A DNA stretch of 64,000 nucleotides from Melampsora larici-populina 98AG31 (lineage: Eukaryota > Basidiomycota > Pucciniomycetes > Pucciniales > Melampsoraceae): assembly GCF_000204055.1 (NCBI RefSeq), contig NW_006768776.1, positions 1,611,391 to 1,675,390 on the forward strand, read 5' to 3'. Shown piece after piece: positions 1-12,109 of the stretch (positions are counted from its first letter, which is position 1; every line of letters starts with the position of its first letter). The notes beneath the pieces are model-generated. The model was not told where the DNA came from, ran no database searches, and worked only from the letters and a program-made list of their open reading frames with translations. The position numbers and the translations under genes are program-made.

Positions 1-916
1 ACTCTCACTTCTTCATCGTTGAATTCAGAATTTGGAACCAAAAGAAGTGTTTTGGGTATCTTCTTGCCCAGTAACAATGCAAAACACAGACAAATCAATG
101 TTGAACATTTTGAGATATTCAAGTGCGCAAAATGATAGGAGTGAGAGAAAAAATCACGCATAATGCGGATACAGTCTATGGTGGTGGGTTGGAATTCTTT
201 CAGCTGATATATGATAGTGATGAGGTCGATGACTCGAGGAAACAGTAGCTTCGAAGTTTTTGCGCCCATTGCTGATTTATGTTGTGACACACATGTTTGA
301 AGCAGGCCCAACATCTGATCGAGACAAACCAAACAAGCAGACCTAGTGGATGTGCTCTTCGCGGTCTTGGAAGGCTTGTGGTATGCCAATCTTTCCACTT
401 CCATCGTGTTGAGAAGCTGACACGTTATCCAAGCCCAGGTAGAGTCTGAACATTTTTTAAATTTTGAAGGGTTTGAGAGTAAGTCGCTAAATTCTTTAAT
501 CCCTTTGTTTCTATCTGTGATTGTGGCAGAGCTCAAGCGATAGAGCGCCTCATCCATTGAGTCAAATCAAATTGGTTTTTGAGTTCCAATCACCGCTGTT
601 GAAGTTGTTTATCATGCGTTGACCACTTTGGTGGACCTGTTGATGTAAGTTTTGATGGTCACATTCATGGATAAAGCGACTGAATTTGTAGAACGAAGAA
701 CATTGTAAATATATAGCAATATATGTGTTGATTTGACTTTTGAAATCTTTGAAGTGATCAGTTGAGAAATGTGTGTTGATTCAGATTGAGATTTGAGAAG
801 GGAATTACAGAAGGAAAACACTATTTGGGAACCGGCTTTTTAAAACCAAAGCCCGGCGTTTTTTCAGTACTTACCCGCACATTTGTTGTGGTTTTCTCAC
901 AAACCCAGACCTCCTG
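1..916. other. Intergenic, no gene recognised
   Basis: No convincing coding exon on either strand. The only open frames are short and have no recognisable domain. Confidence 0.4.
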
Positions 917-919
917 TAA

Positions 920-2597
920 GAGCATCCGCACTCGTGCGGTAAATCGAGTGCGGTAAGGTTAAATTTAACGCAACCGCGGGGTCTTTTCCGCACCGGTGAA
1001 CAATTAGCCCCGCGGTAGTTAATTTTTCATCAGTTTGCGTTAGCGAATCGGTAAGAGCATCCACTATCATGATGGTGATTTATCGTAAGTTTTGCGTTCC
1101 TGACCGCGAAATTTAATCACGCGTGTTTTACCTAAGTTGGTAACCGCATGAAATCCACTACGGATTGATGTAATGTCTGATTTAACTACGATAAATCACT
1201 GTGAATCAACCAGATCCACAGTGGTTTGATTTTGCGATGATTTATCATATCTTTCTCACAAATCCCATCCGAAAAACCATCCATCAGATGCCCACTACAA
1301 GTTCCTTGAAGAGACACATCGACTGTCTTTTGAAGTCTTCAAACCACAATGATGAGGAACATCAAGAATTTGAGCAACTTGTCTAGAAATCTTGTTTTAT
1401 AGGCTTCACACACCACCTTCACCATTTCAGACTCAATTCCAAACAGATTGAGCTCGAGCTCAGCCTACTCAGCAATTGACTATTGTGCACCTCAATTCTT
1501 AAGGTGTCTCGCAAAAGATTAAGATATAGGGTGATGTTGTGATTGAAATCGATTCAATTCAAAGTGCAATGTTCCGAGATGTGATATCTCGAAGTTGAGA
1601 TTTGAGGATGAAGTTTGAAATTTGAAGTTCGAAAGTGAGGTTTTGATGTTTGAAGTTTGAGAAATGAAGTTTCATATGCAGTTTGAAGTTTTGGGAACAG
1701 TAGTTTCGACTTGATTTCCTACGATAAATCAAGTCGTAGGCTTGCGTAGATTTGAACACACGGAGAGCAAGATTTGATGCAGTCGTACGGACCGCAAGTC
1801 TAAAACAGGTCCATAGTGGACCTGTGTATAATTTAGCGTTAAAGTTACGATAAATCACTTGGTTACCGCACCCATAGTGGATGCTCTAAATCTACCAATT
1901 GGCTAACGCATGCGGTAGCACACATCACGACCTGTTCACAGCAACTACAACTCCAAAAACTCAACTCAGCCCAATCTCCAATACCAAAGTCAACAACAAA
2001 CATCGTCTTTTCACCTCTCTCACCCAGTCACATGAATTGAATCAAGACCTTTTAACACCAATCGATGTTTTTACGATTGTTTTTTTTGTTTTTTTGTTCT
2101 AAAATAGGTCGTTTGAAAATCTTCAACTCGACTTCAAACCAATCGAATCAATATGAAGAATTTCAGACTTCACATATGTATAGAGATAGATGAGAAAATT
2201 GAATTCTAAAGACTAATGACTGGAAGACTTTTAAGATCAAGAGATACAAACCAAACAGTTGAAAAAAGCTGAATCAAACATTAAAAAAAGTTTGGATTGG
2301 TTCAGATTGTTCATCTTTCTTGTGTAGTTTCAAATCTTTATAATTTTCACAAGATCAATAGATGTATTCAAATATAGCCTTTGTTTTCTTAAACTTGAAA
2401 TCGTACTTGAAAAATTGAATGTTACCTTACTGCATGACCACTGTGGAGCACATGCATTATCGGTAAAGTTACAAACGTTACAGTGCTACTAACACAAACG
2501 AGTGCGAAATTTGGCTGAGTTAAGTCATTTTTTGCTTAATGTAGCGGTTGTTACCGCACGTGACCAAGTTAACAACCGCAAACGAGTGCGGATGCTC
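920..2597. mobile_element. PIF/Harbinger-like non-autonomous element, outer copy
   Basis: The left end starts GAGCATCCGCACTCG and the right end is its inverse, CGAGTGCGGATGCTC, apart from small differences. The element is flanked by TAA at 917-919 and 2598-2600, a 3-bp target duplication of the TWA type used by PIF/Harbinger elements. No transposase is visible inside. A second element with related ends (1055-1886) is inserted near its left end, so the unoccupied length is about 840 bp. GAGCATCC terminal bases are shared with the inner copy and with the element at 56,826-57,131, which differs as GAGCACCC. Confidence 0.7.
1055..1886. mobile_element. PIF/Harbinger-like element nested in the previous one
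   Basis: Ends are GAGCATCCACTAT on the left and the inverse ATAGTGGATGCTC on the right, flanked by TAA at 1052-1054 and 1887-1889. The subterminal sequence (TTTATCGTAAGTTTTGCG, then the CCTGACCGCGAA stretch) is shared with the 306-bp element at 56,826, so the two are one family. This copy is about 500 bp longer in the middle. No transposase is seen and the small open frames inside look incidental. Confidence 0.75.
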
Positions 2598-2600
2598 TAA

Positions 2601-3342
2601 GGAGGTGTATGGGTATAGACTACATGTTGGTATGGAGTTACAGTAGTAGTAGTATAGCGGTTATGTAGGAGCGTGTTGTCTCTTTCCTTTCTCTCTTTTC
2701 TCTCGAGGACCCTTATTGCCTCCAATTCTCTTCTCTTATCTTTTATATTGATTTACGGTGTTTTCAGGCTTTTAATAGGAATTATATTTGGTGATTGTTC
2801 TGTCTGGCTTTGGCCGTAGAGAATCGAGAACTCAGTGAAGGTCGATATATCATCGACCTTACACCTCCCTCTGCCAAATTTGGCCGCAGCCGCAGCGCAT
2901 CTGGGTACCAAATAATACACAAGGGCACCAAATAAGGAACAGGGCTTCCATCATGGATAGCGGGCTACAACCACCCTCTTAAACCGGGCTACATCACACC
3001 CTCTCCCTCAATCACATCATCAAACCGGGCTACTTACTACTTCCTCTCTACCAGTACACCGGGCTCCTACTTCTCTCTACAACTACTGTGCCTCAACCAT
3101 CCCATTCTTTCCGCTTTGGGAAGATCAAACGTTCCAATCCAAAGGTGACCATCCGATATGACTCGCCTAAAGATGGTAAGTGTTGTGTCTCTTCCTTGTC
3201 TCTTCCTCCTTGCCCTCCTTCCAAGTACTGACTGTCCTCCTCTCCTCTCAACCTCACCTTCGTCTCCTCACAGCCTACGTTCTTTGTTTACCTCCGTTCC
3301 CCAGATCAAACTGTTTTGGTACTCATCATATCTTTGTCAGAT
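2601..3342. other. Pyrimidine-rich leader region upstream of the MULE
   Basis: Contains a CT-rich tract (about 2,680-2,740) and several CGGGCTAC or CGGGCTCC words between 2,955 and 3,070. It probably belongs to the MULE terminal or leader sequence or to an older LTR fragment. I could not define terminal repeats. Confidence 0.25.
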
Positions 3343-6300
3343 ATGGCCCTAGCAGTCCCAACACCTCCATACATGTATCCTCCTGACCACCCCTATTGGT
3401 CCACCTTTACCACCTTTCAAAACGCAACCAACAATCCTAATCATGGGTCCTATCCTCAGCATGTGTATCATCAGAATGTGACGAGCAACTCAATTTGGCC
3501 ATCACCCTATACGTATCCCACGTCTTTTCCTCCACATCAATCACACGGATATCCTCTGGCCCCCCAAGAGGATCATCCACCACCACCCATACCTCCTCGA
3601 CCTACTACAAGTAGCAACCCCAATCCACCTACTGTGCCACTTTGAGCTAGTAATCCCAACATCACCACGATCTCGCAACCGTCTCTAAAGCCAAATCTGC
3701 TGCTTACGTTGGGTCTTGAAAAAGATGTTGATGAAAACAAAGACGAAGAATCAGACAAAGAGTTACTGGATGACCTCCAAGCCAAGCATGATAGTGATTG
3801 GCCAACAATTGGTGAGTTCCTCCCATTCTCAGTTTGCATATCCTGGATTTGATTGAGTTCTTTTGCTCTCGCTGACGGGCACCTATCTTCTTGGGAGCTG
3901 CACCGGTACGACTTATGCAACCACCAATTTTTGGAAAAGAGTTTGTTTTGATGGCGAGCGGCATAATGTATATGAGCGCCGTAGCTCGCCATCAAGGGTA
4001 TGGAATTGCTGTCAAGAGTCACAAGACCGATAAACATCAAAAGGTTCGAATTTACTTGCGGTGCTCACTTGGCCGGCCGGTCAACTCGGTCGCCACTGTT
4101 TGCTCAAGCTCTACCAAGATGACAGGCTATGAATTCGAGATTTCACTCAACTACCACTCGAGCCAAGACCAATGGGTTGTCCAGAAAGACTTGAAAAATA
4201 CCGCAAAACATCCTCATAACCATCCATCTTTCAATCAACTGAACAACCTCTTGAAAAATTGGAAATTCACCCCCAAAGCCTTACATCAAATCAAATTACT
4301 GGCTTCAGCAGGATGCAGCGCAGGGCAGATTCTACATCTCATGCAATTCGATCCGGGGTCAGAACCACTTGTCAGGGACATCCGCAACGCCCTCTATCAT
4401 CAAAGAGATGTCTGGCTTGGCGGACGCTCCCCAATCCAAGGGTTATTTGATTTGATTACTGACTCAAAATGGGCATTTTGGACAACTACAGCCAGCAATG
4501 GAACTTTGCAATTGCTTTTGTTGGCCAGCTCTCACGGAATTGACTTGGCTGGACGGTTTCCTACAGTAATAGGACTTGACTGCACGTATAAAACTAATCG
4601 ATTTAATCTGCCTTTGCTACATATTGTGGGGACAACAAACACACATAAGAGGTTTATCGTTGCGCTGTGCTTCATGCACAGTGAAGTTGAAGAGTGATAT
4701 GTGTGGGCGATGGAACAGTTAAAGTCAATTGTCTTCAACGGCGATTCTGAGGACAACAACCCTTTTCCAACTCCCAAAACCTCCTGCACTGATGCTGAAC
4801 CGGCCTTGTTCAACGCGATCAAGAAGGTCTTCCCCGACTCCACTCACATTTTATGTATCTGGCATATAAATCACAACATTGCCAAACAATGTAAGAAGAA
4901 GATGAAAAAGGCTGATTGGGACGAGTTCATGAAGACTTGAAACTCATTTTTGCAAAGCGCAACAACTGAAGAATACAATGAACGCCTTCAAAAAGTCAAG
5001 ACTCTAGCACAACATCACCGTATCCTGGAATACCTCAAAAAAACCTGGCTTCACCGAACCAAAAAATTTGTTGCCCTCTTTACATCCCAAACACCTCATT
5101 TTGGGAACTCATCAACATCTCGAGTCGAGGGTGGCCACCGTTGGCTGAAAAACTTCTTAGATGGCAGCAATAACGATTGTATTACATGCTTCAAAGCTTT
5201 CAAGCAGGTGGGTGATTCTCAGTACAAGGAAATTTCCACTTTGACTGGAGGCAAGTGTCAAAAGATGCTCCTGGGGCTCCTGACTTGTTTTCAAGATTTG
5301 AATGAGGTGATATCACACTATGCCTTGAAGAAGATCAACTCTCAGTACAAACTAATCTTGGACTCTATCAAAAGGGAGTGTACCAAGACTTTCCGAGGCG
5401 CATGGGGGCTGCCATGCTCTCATGAGCTTGCACGAAGTCTTGTACACTCTGATATCATTCCTCCTGACCTTGTACACCCCCAATGGAATCTAACCTTGGT
5501 AGCACCTCCTTCTAACCTTGCGGAACTGAAGAATGCCGTCAGACTAAGGCTGGAACACCTGATTGAACTCGATGAACATGCTCTCCAAAATTTATATGAA
5601 GATCTTGCTAAGATGGAAAGTGGCCGTTTTTCTCTGGTTCCGATTGAAAATGCCATGGTCAAGGTACAAAATTGTGGCCGACCTCATACCAATCAAAAAA
5701 AAAGATTGGGTGCTTCCCAAGACAAAGTCCGGTGGAAGTGTGATTTGGAGATAGAGGAAGCTGAAGAAGCCCAAAAGGAAGCAAAAAAAGCTCAAGTGGC
5801 TAATCCACAATGTAGTCAATGCTTGCAGCCCGGTCACTGAATTACAACTTGCCCAAAGCGCCTCACTCCTGAAGAAGCCAAACTTGATGAAGAAAGTGAT
5901 GCTGAGAAAGATGCTAAACTTCCTGAAGCAAGTCTCAAATCAATTCAAACAGCTGAATTACCTGTCAAATTGAGTCAAAGATCTTTAGATTCAAAACATG
6001 ATAGCTTATCTGTTTGTCCTTCGGTGCTACTAACTCAAGAAGCAACAGACTCACATCCACCTCTTCAAATTCCAGCCGTCAAACGCATTTATAAATGCAG
6101 CATTTGCAAACAAGTCAATCATCGCGCCAATCATTGTCCTACTTGTTCATCAGAAAACTCAGTGGTGGTTCCACCTTCCCCACCACGGCTGAAAGAAAAT
6201 TCCAACAACAATGTTGTGGTAATACCATCAAGCATTCCCGTCATAGCCAAACCGAGTAATTCAGATACAAGCAGCAGTGATTTGGACTCTACCAGCATAC

Positions 6301-6608
6301 CCCAGCTTTGGTCAGATACAGACAATGCTGACTTGTGCCCCTTCTGTGAAGACCCCTTTCCAAAACACCCATTGGATTGGCTTCAGCGCAAGAAAGGAGC
6401 TCTACCCGCTTTGCCTAATGCAAGGTCCCTACCGGTGAGTTGGATTGATATTCAAAAGCCTCCAGATCTCGCTAAGCCCTCTTTCTTTTGTGGAAACAAT
6501 CGTTTCCGCAAACTGCAGACTTTTGCGCTCTACATCGGGCCAAAACCAATATTATACCACATGGAAAACGTGAAGGTTGGCCTACTGCCATCGACTTTCA
6601 ACAGTTAG
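3343..6608 (+). pseudogene. MULE (Mutator-like) transposase, disabled by four TGA codons
   Basis: Exon 1 is 3343-3811 (Pro/His-rich N-terminus) and exon 2 is 3898-6608; the GT-AG intron joins them in phase, about 1,060 codons in all. After the intron come a FAR1-like segment (LRCSLGRP) and the MULE DDE core: Asp in GLDCTYKT, Asp in CTDAEPALF followed by ILCIWHI, and a plausible Glu in SRVEGGHRW. The C-terminal part has two CX2CX4HX4C zinc knuckles (around 5,812-5,855 and 6,092-6,135) and a late CPFCEDPFP stretch. The frame is interrupted by TGA at 3643, 4695, 4938 and 5838, one of them inside the first zinc knuckle. No frameshift is needed, so decay is by point mutation only. Element termini and target duplication were not identified. 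Confidence 0.85.
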
Positions 6609-7938
6609 ACCAGTAAGCAATTCCTTCTGCATGTACTAGTTGGTCTACTTTGTGTCTGTGGCAACTGATAACCAAACTGGACTCCTAACAGACAAATCCG
6701 AAAGAACACGAGTCATCTTTTCAAGATCATTCAGCAAGAGGTTCCATCGTCTTACCTACATACTGCCGAAATGAAGTGGAAAACCCAAGGTTGACACATG
6801 TTCAGTTTGACCGGAGAATTTGATGGCTTTGAGGTTGAGCAGCCCGGATAGTGAGTTATTGGATGCAGCTTGAGACAGGAAGCAAATGTAAACTAACCAA
6901 TTATATCTTGACTTATCCAGTTATGGCACTTTTGGTTATGAAATTATGATCAACACATTGACCACTATATTCTTGTCTGATGTGTCCTCCACACTTCTCT
7001 CTGCAAGCAAGGCATTGCCATTCCCAGCTGATTACTTCATATGCTGTAGAACTTAAAGCTCAACAAGAGCTTTACAGAGCTTAAAGAGGGATAATCTACT
7101 AATATAACTAACTAGTAGAAGTTGCCTAAGACTGCCTCTTTGAAAGATCAACACGGGGTTTTGCTGAATTCTTTGGGATAAGGCACCAGAGAAATTGTTT
7201 TCAATACGTAAGTCAAGTATTATTCCCGTGAGTTTTTAGAAATAAAGAAACCTCAACACTGCTATAGTGTTATTCCAATCTGAGCACAACAAAACACACT
7301 TTTAATTACTAGAAAAGCAACAATCAATTAGATTGTTATTCCAAAGAAGACTTGTAGTCTTATCACACGTAAAGAAATCTCTCCTTTGATATAAAGGGGC
7401 AATTTAGTGAACTTAGTACTGATAAAGTAATTTAATAATGATTAAAAACACTCTAACAAAAGTATAAGATGAGTCAAGAGGGGAACCTTCAAAAACCGTC
7501 AAAAATCAACAGAAATCCTCCAATGTAACCATATGATGTCATGAATATTATTGTTTGTAATGATCCAAGGCGTGAATTTGATCAATTGATGTTAATAAAT
7601 GATGAACAGATCTTCTTATGATGAATACAGGTGATTTTTTCCTAATATTCATTGCTGAAATCCATTTTTGGAATTACAAAGTTTTTGTAAAGTTGTTCAA
7701 TTTTGGATTACTATATAACACCATTGAGGGAGACTTGTGCTCACGTTTACCCCGCTTCACAACACTCGCCTGTTCCTTTGCCCTTGGAATATTCTGGATG
7801 AATCAATGGTTTTGAGCTGAAAACCATCAAAGCGCTGAATGGGATTTGGATCAGTCCCCATCTAGCTGATCCGGCTTTGGGTAAATTTTGGATTGGGGCC
7901 AATTTTGCGCTTCTCAAGCAAAAAAAAATAGAAAAAAT
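6609..7938. other. Intergenic or MULE 3' flank, nothing recognised
   Basis: AT-rich sequence without a supported exon. It may contain the MULE right terminus, but no partner repeat was found. Confidence 0.3.
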
Positions 7939-7940
7939 TA

Positions 7941-8182
7941 CAGCCCTTTACATAATTGATGACTTTGAAGACGAAAAAACCTTGAGTTTTTTGGAAAGTG
8001 ACCGAGTTTGGTCAACAAGCTGCTGGGTTTTTCAAAAAGTCAGTGAGTTTTTTTTTGAAACCTGGCCCAGTAATTCTAAAAGAGAAAGAGCTCGCTCAGT
8101 TTTTGAAAAAAACTCACAGGTTTTTTTTTGAAAACTCAAGTGTTTTCTCTTTTTCCAAAGTCATCAATTCTGCAAAGGGCTG
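7941..8182. mobile_element. Foldback MITE with TA flanks
   Basis: Inverted arms start CAGCCCTTTACATAATTG and end CAATTCTGCAAAGGGCTG. The outer 27 bp match with about two mismatches and the pairing continues more weakly inward. TA dinucleotides lie at 7939-7940 and 8183-8184, as expected for a Tc1/mariner-type target duplication. No coding capacity. Confidence 0.6.
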
Positions 8183-8183
8183 T

Positions 8184-8555
8184 ACAAGCTTTCATGCAGA
8201 TGCAGTATGTACAACCTATAAAATTTTGTTTTTTCTTCAAGAACCACTGTGTACTGGTAGAGGGGAGCTGATAAAAAAACAGCCAATGAAAGTGTTGTTT
8301 AAAGCTTTTTGCGCATTTACAAAAGCAAATACAAAAAGCGCAAAGTGCAAAAGCAAAAGACAACTGTCCAAGGTTTATAGGACCGGCTGTATTTGTATTT
8401 TGTAAATGGGTTGTATGTATATCTTTGCATCTTACTCACCTACCAAATTTTCTGGACACGTTTTCTATAATGTGATGTCTCGAAAAAAAGTTATGAAAGT
8501 ACAACGTCCTACTACCTGACTAGTATTTCCAAGACCACAAACATGTCAAAAGTAA
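8184..8555. other. 3' flank of NOC3, no gene
   Basis: A short AT-rich spacer that holds the likely NOC3 transcription terminator on the minus strand. No other feature seen. Confidence 0.3.
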
Positions 8556-11323
8556 TCAGCCTGACACATCCTTCACAGCGGCTCTCAAATCTCTAACCGC
8601 GTCTTGAACTCTCTCATCCCAATGCCTTTCCAAAGCCAAAACCTCCCAACCGATAGCACAATCCGCATTACTCAACCCAACATCGTTTAATTCACCTCGA
8701 TAGATTCCTCCTACCCTTCTACTATCCTCATCATCTAAAGTTAAGATAGATTTTATCACAGGTTGACGATGCATGAGCTTGATGATAAACTTGATGATCT
8801 TGATGATAGAGATTGGTGAAGCAAGAGAAAGTGTGATTGTTAATAATCTTTTGGTAAATGCTTGTGCTCTTAAAGGTGGAATCGCAGATCTTGGAGTAAG
8901 GAATGCAAGGTTGAGAGCTTTGAAGAGTATATCAAGATTCGATAAACCTGAACGATCTTCTTGATTCATTACGGTACTTTGATTCTCTTCCAGTGTAAGT
9001 TGAGTTCCAAGCGGGATGAGGATAGAATAAAGATCATTGATGAACTCTGTAAGATCGACATTGAGAGCTTCACCTTGTCCAGATAAAAGTTCAAAGGCTG
9101 TTCGGATACAAACTAATCTATCTCCGAGCTGTTCGCGACCACGTCGTATCTGATTTGACTGGTCTTCGTCTTCTCGGTCGGTGGACTTTGATACAAAGAC
9201 CTGATCGTCGATATGTTGCCTGAGGACTCTCATCAGATCACGAAAGAAGTCGATATTGACCAAATGAGCAAATTTGGCCAAACCTTCAAGGGCAGTTGGA
9301 AAGAGTATAGAACGATGATCGAGTTTAAGAATTCGAAAGTAGAGCGCAAAGATGAGTTTAAGAGTTTCAGTTTGATTTCTTTCTTTCTCTTCAACTTTGA
9401 CAGTTTCTTCAGCTTCTTGAATTTCTTTTTCAATCCCTCGACGATCTCTAATTGCTTTCTTTGCTTTCTTGGACAAGACCACTGGTTCAGTTTTGTCCTT
9501 CTTGTGCTTGACACGTTCCTTCCACGGTAATTTTCCAGTCCTATTGTCGTTGGCTTTGTGAACTCTTTCAGTACTGGCTCGAGTTCCGGATGAGATCTCA
9601 TCCTTGAGTTTCAAGTGTAACAAGCATGCCAGAACTTCAGGATGAACCGCGTAATTCCTCGCTTTGATGATCCTCCCAATTAGTCTCACAAGTTGTAAAC
9701 TGTCTTGCCCATCAAGATCCTTTCTGAAGACGGCCTTGATCGCATCCAAACACTCAGCCGATTGTTCGTCCCATTCCTTCCTTCCCAATTTACGTACTAC
9801 GACTTCCATTATGTTTTGAGAAAAGTTAAAATGAGTCTTTTCAGCTAATAATTTACAAAGACATTTTAATCCAACTGATCCCAGTACACCCGCTGAAATA
9901 ACCTCATTTTCACATATCTCCAAGAATTTTTTGTAATTGCTCACTAGACCGTCTTCCCATTCTCTTTGTCGTGCTACCATTTGACTGACAGCTGCCTGTT
10001 TCTCAGCATCACCCAAGGCTCGAATTCGATAACCACTGTTGCCACACACAGGACGGGCGTCAGTATTAAAAATCAATAAAGCTAAGGTATTAGAACAAGA
10101 GTTACACAATTTATACTCACGGAATGATGTCGAGAAATACAGAGAGTAAACTCAAGAGAGCCATGAACCGGATAGCGGGATCGATTTGAATGACGCTGTT
10201 GACATTGTTATCAGCTTTGATAGTAGGTAAACAAAGTGCAATGAGTCGTTTGATGAGACTAAGGCTCATTTCGGGATCACTGATGGCTTCTCGGGCTAGA
10301 TCAGCGATTTCAGCACGCGCAGCTGCTTTTTTTCCATGTCGTTTAGTTAAGATGTCAACTAGCGATAGGCGACCGAATCGTGCACCATGAGATGAATCTC
10401 CCACTCGTGCTTTGGGTTGTGGCGGAGCTGGTTTGGTATCAGATTGATCAGTTGAGATAGTGTTTTTCAAAGCACGACTACCAGTAGGTTGATTTGGATT
10501 AGGAAAACGCTGAATGGTACCGTCAGGTAATTTGACTGGGAGTTTGGATTCAGTTGGTTGATTTGCCTCGTCATCAGATCCGTTTAGTTTCGAACGTTTT
10601 GAGGCATAGTAAGCCTTTTCAAGTGCAGAATCATCAGTGAGACACTCGTCGCTATCATCTTCTTCTGAAAGATCGTCGTCATCTGAGAAATCATCGTCGC
10701 CAGTAGAGAGAGAGGAAGAAATAGAGCTAGGCATATCGCTTAAGAGGTCGAGGTCTTCATCCCCGTCATCATCGCTGTCGAGAAGAGCAAAATCGTCTTC
10801 ATCAAGATCGTCAATTTTTTCACCATCTTCTTTATCGTCATCTACTGCCTCATTCGAAGTTGGACCGATCTTGGGTAATGATCGATAAGACTGAGAGGGT
10901 GCAGAGGCTTTTGGACGAGCCTTTCGATTTTCGACGACTTGTTGTTTGCGTGATCTAAAAGTAAGATGAAAGGAGTGAACTTCAATATTGAGCACGGATT
11001 TCTAAAAGAAACAGTTAAAAAGGGAAAACATACCTAGTGATACCTTTCTTATCGAGTCCAGTTAAGAAAGCAGCTGCATTATCGCCCATTTCGATTTCTT
11101 CATCTAGCATATCTTCATCCCCATCTCCATCCTCATCTTCATCTTCGGACTGGCCATCGTCCGAGTGACCGGGAATAGGAATGAAAGCTTTCATCTTGCC
11201 TTTTTCATTTGTTTTTGTTTTTGACTTCGGCTTGCTGTTGGCCGTCGTGGTGGATTCACATTTCTTGGCTTTGGAACGCTTCCCACCGACGTTCGAAGGT
11301 CTTGCTCTTTTCCCTAAAGACAT
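8556..11323 (-). CDS. NOC3: Nucleolar complex protein 3 (Noc3), ribosome biogenesis
   Basis: Noc3 works with Noc2 in maturation and nuclear export of the pre-60S particle and has also been linked to replication licensing. Three exons, 11323-11034, 10954-10121 and 10035-8556, join in phase through GT-AG introns of 79 and 85 bp and give 867 residues. The N-terminus is Lys/Arg-rich followed by acidic Asp/Glu/Ser tracts, typical of nucleolar proteins. Across the second intron the sequence reads SVFLDIIP-GYRIRALG, the hallmark of the Noc3 domain. The C-terminal CBF/Mak21-type region contains LRAQAFTKRLLTI and ends shortly after the REL-type region, close to the usual family length. The start is the ATG opening MSLGKRARP; an in-frame upstream ATG at 11,497 would add 58 non-conserved residues. 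Looks intact. Confidence 0.93.
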
Positions 11324-12100
11324 ATTGGTATGATTGGTGTTGTGCTGAATGAAATGTGTTGATTGTGCTGTGGCATGAATAAATTCGCAGAAAACCTCAA
11401 GTTCAACGTAAATTTTGGTCAGAGCTGTGCACCCACAAGCGGGCCTTGAACTTTCGGTTTCATTTTTGGGTCCGCACCAATGCGCCCGGCTTCGCACGTG
11501 AGCGTCATAGACCTGTAGGGCCTAGGCTGTCACCTCGCAAAACCTCGCACTTCCATTTCAAACACTGCAGGCTCCAGTGGTGCAATGTAGGTGCAATGCA
11601 CTGACATATACTTATCCCTCAAAGATAATGCTGCACAAAGTTCTCCAGATTGCCACACACTTGAGACTTTTCAGTTTTGAGAAAGTTACATTGAGTGAAA
11701 CACAATAATTGTATGCATGTATGCTTTAGAAGCCCTTCTTGGTAAAAATCACTTCCTCATCTCCCTGCTGAGTGTCTGCTTATCATTTTTTCTGATTTGA
11801 GAGCCTTTATAGAACAGGTCAGTTGATCAACGTTGATTCTTCTCTGATCTGTGTTCTGTAGGTTCCTTTTCTCCTTCAAATTTAATATTTGTCATACATA
11901 TCTTGTTTAATTATCCGAAATCATAAGAAGGGCTGCTTAGCTATCTGGATCGCAAAGCTATTTGTGCAACTTTACATGGCTTGAGCTTGCACGGGGAACG
12001 TCCACGGCTGGCGCTTTACAACCTGTTGTCCTTGGACATCTCAGCCTCTTAGACCACTTTTCTATTGTCCATACCGTAAACCACGGGTGTTCAAGGAAGA
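11324..12100. other. NOC3 promoter side, no gene recognised
   Basis: Intergenic sequence upstream of NOC3 on the minus strand. No supported exon or repeat. Confidence 0.3.
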
Positions 12101-12109
12101 CCTGTCTGG

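Noticed and set aside
2607..3120. Possible LTR fragment with CGGGCTAC words
   Set aside because: No defined TG...CA ends, no target duplication, no partner LTR.
2600..7600. Terminal inverted repeats of the MULE
   Set aside because: Looked for long inverted matches and a 9-bp duplication on both sides of the transposase; none convincing.
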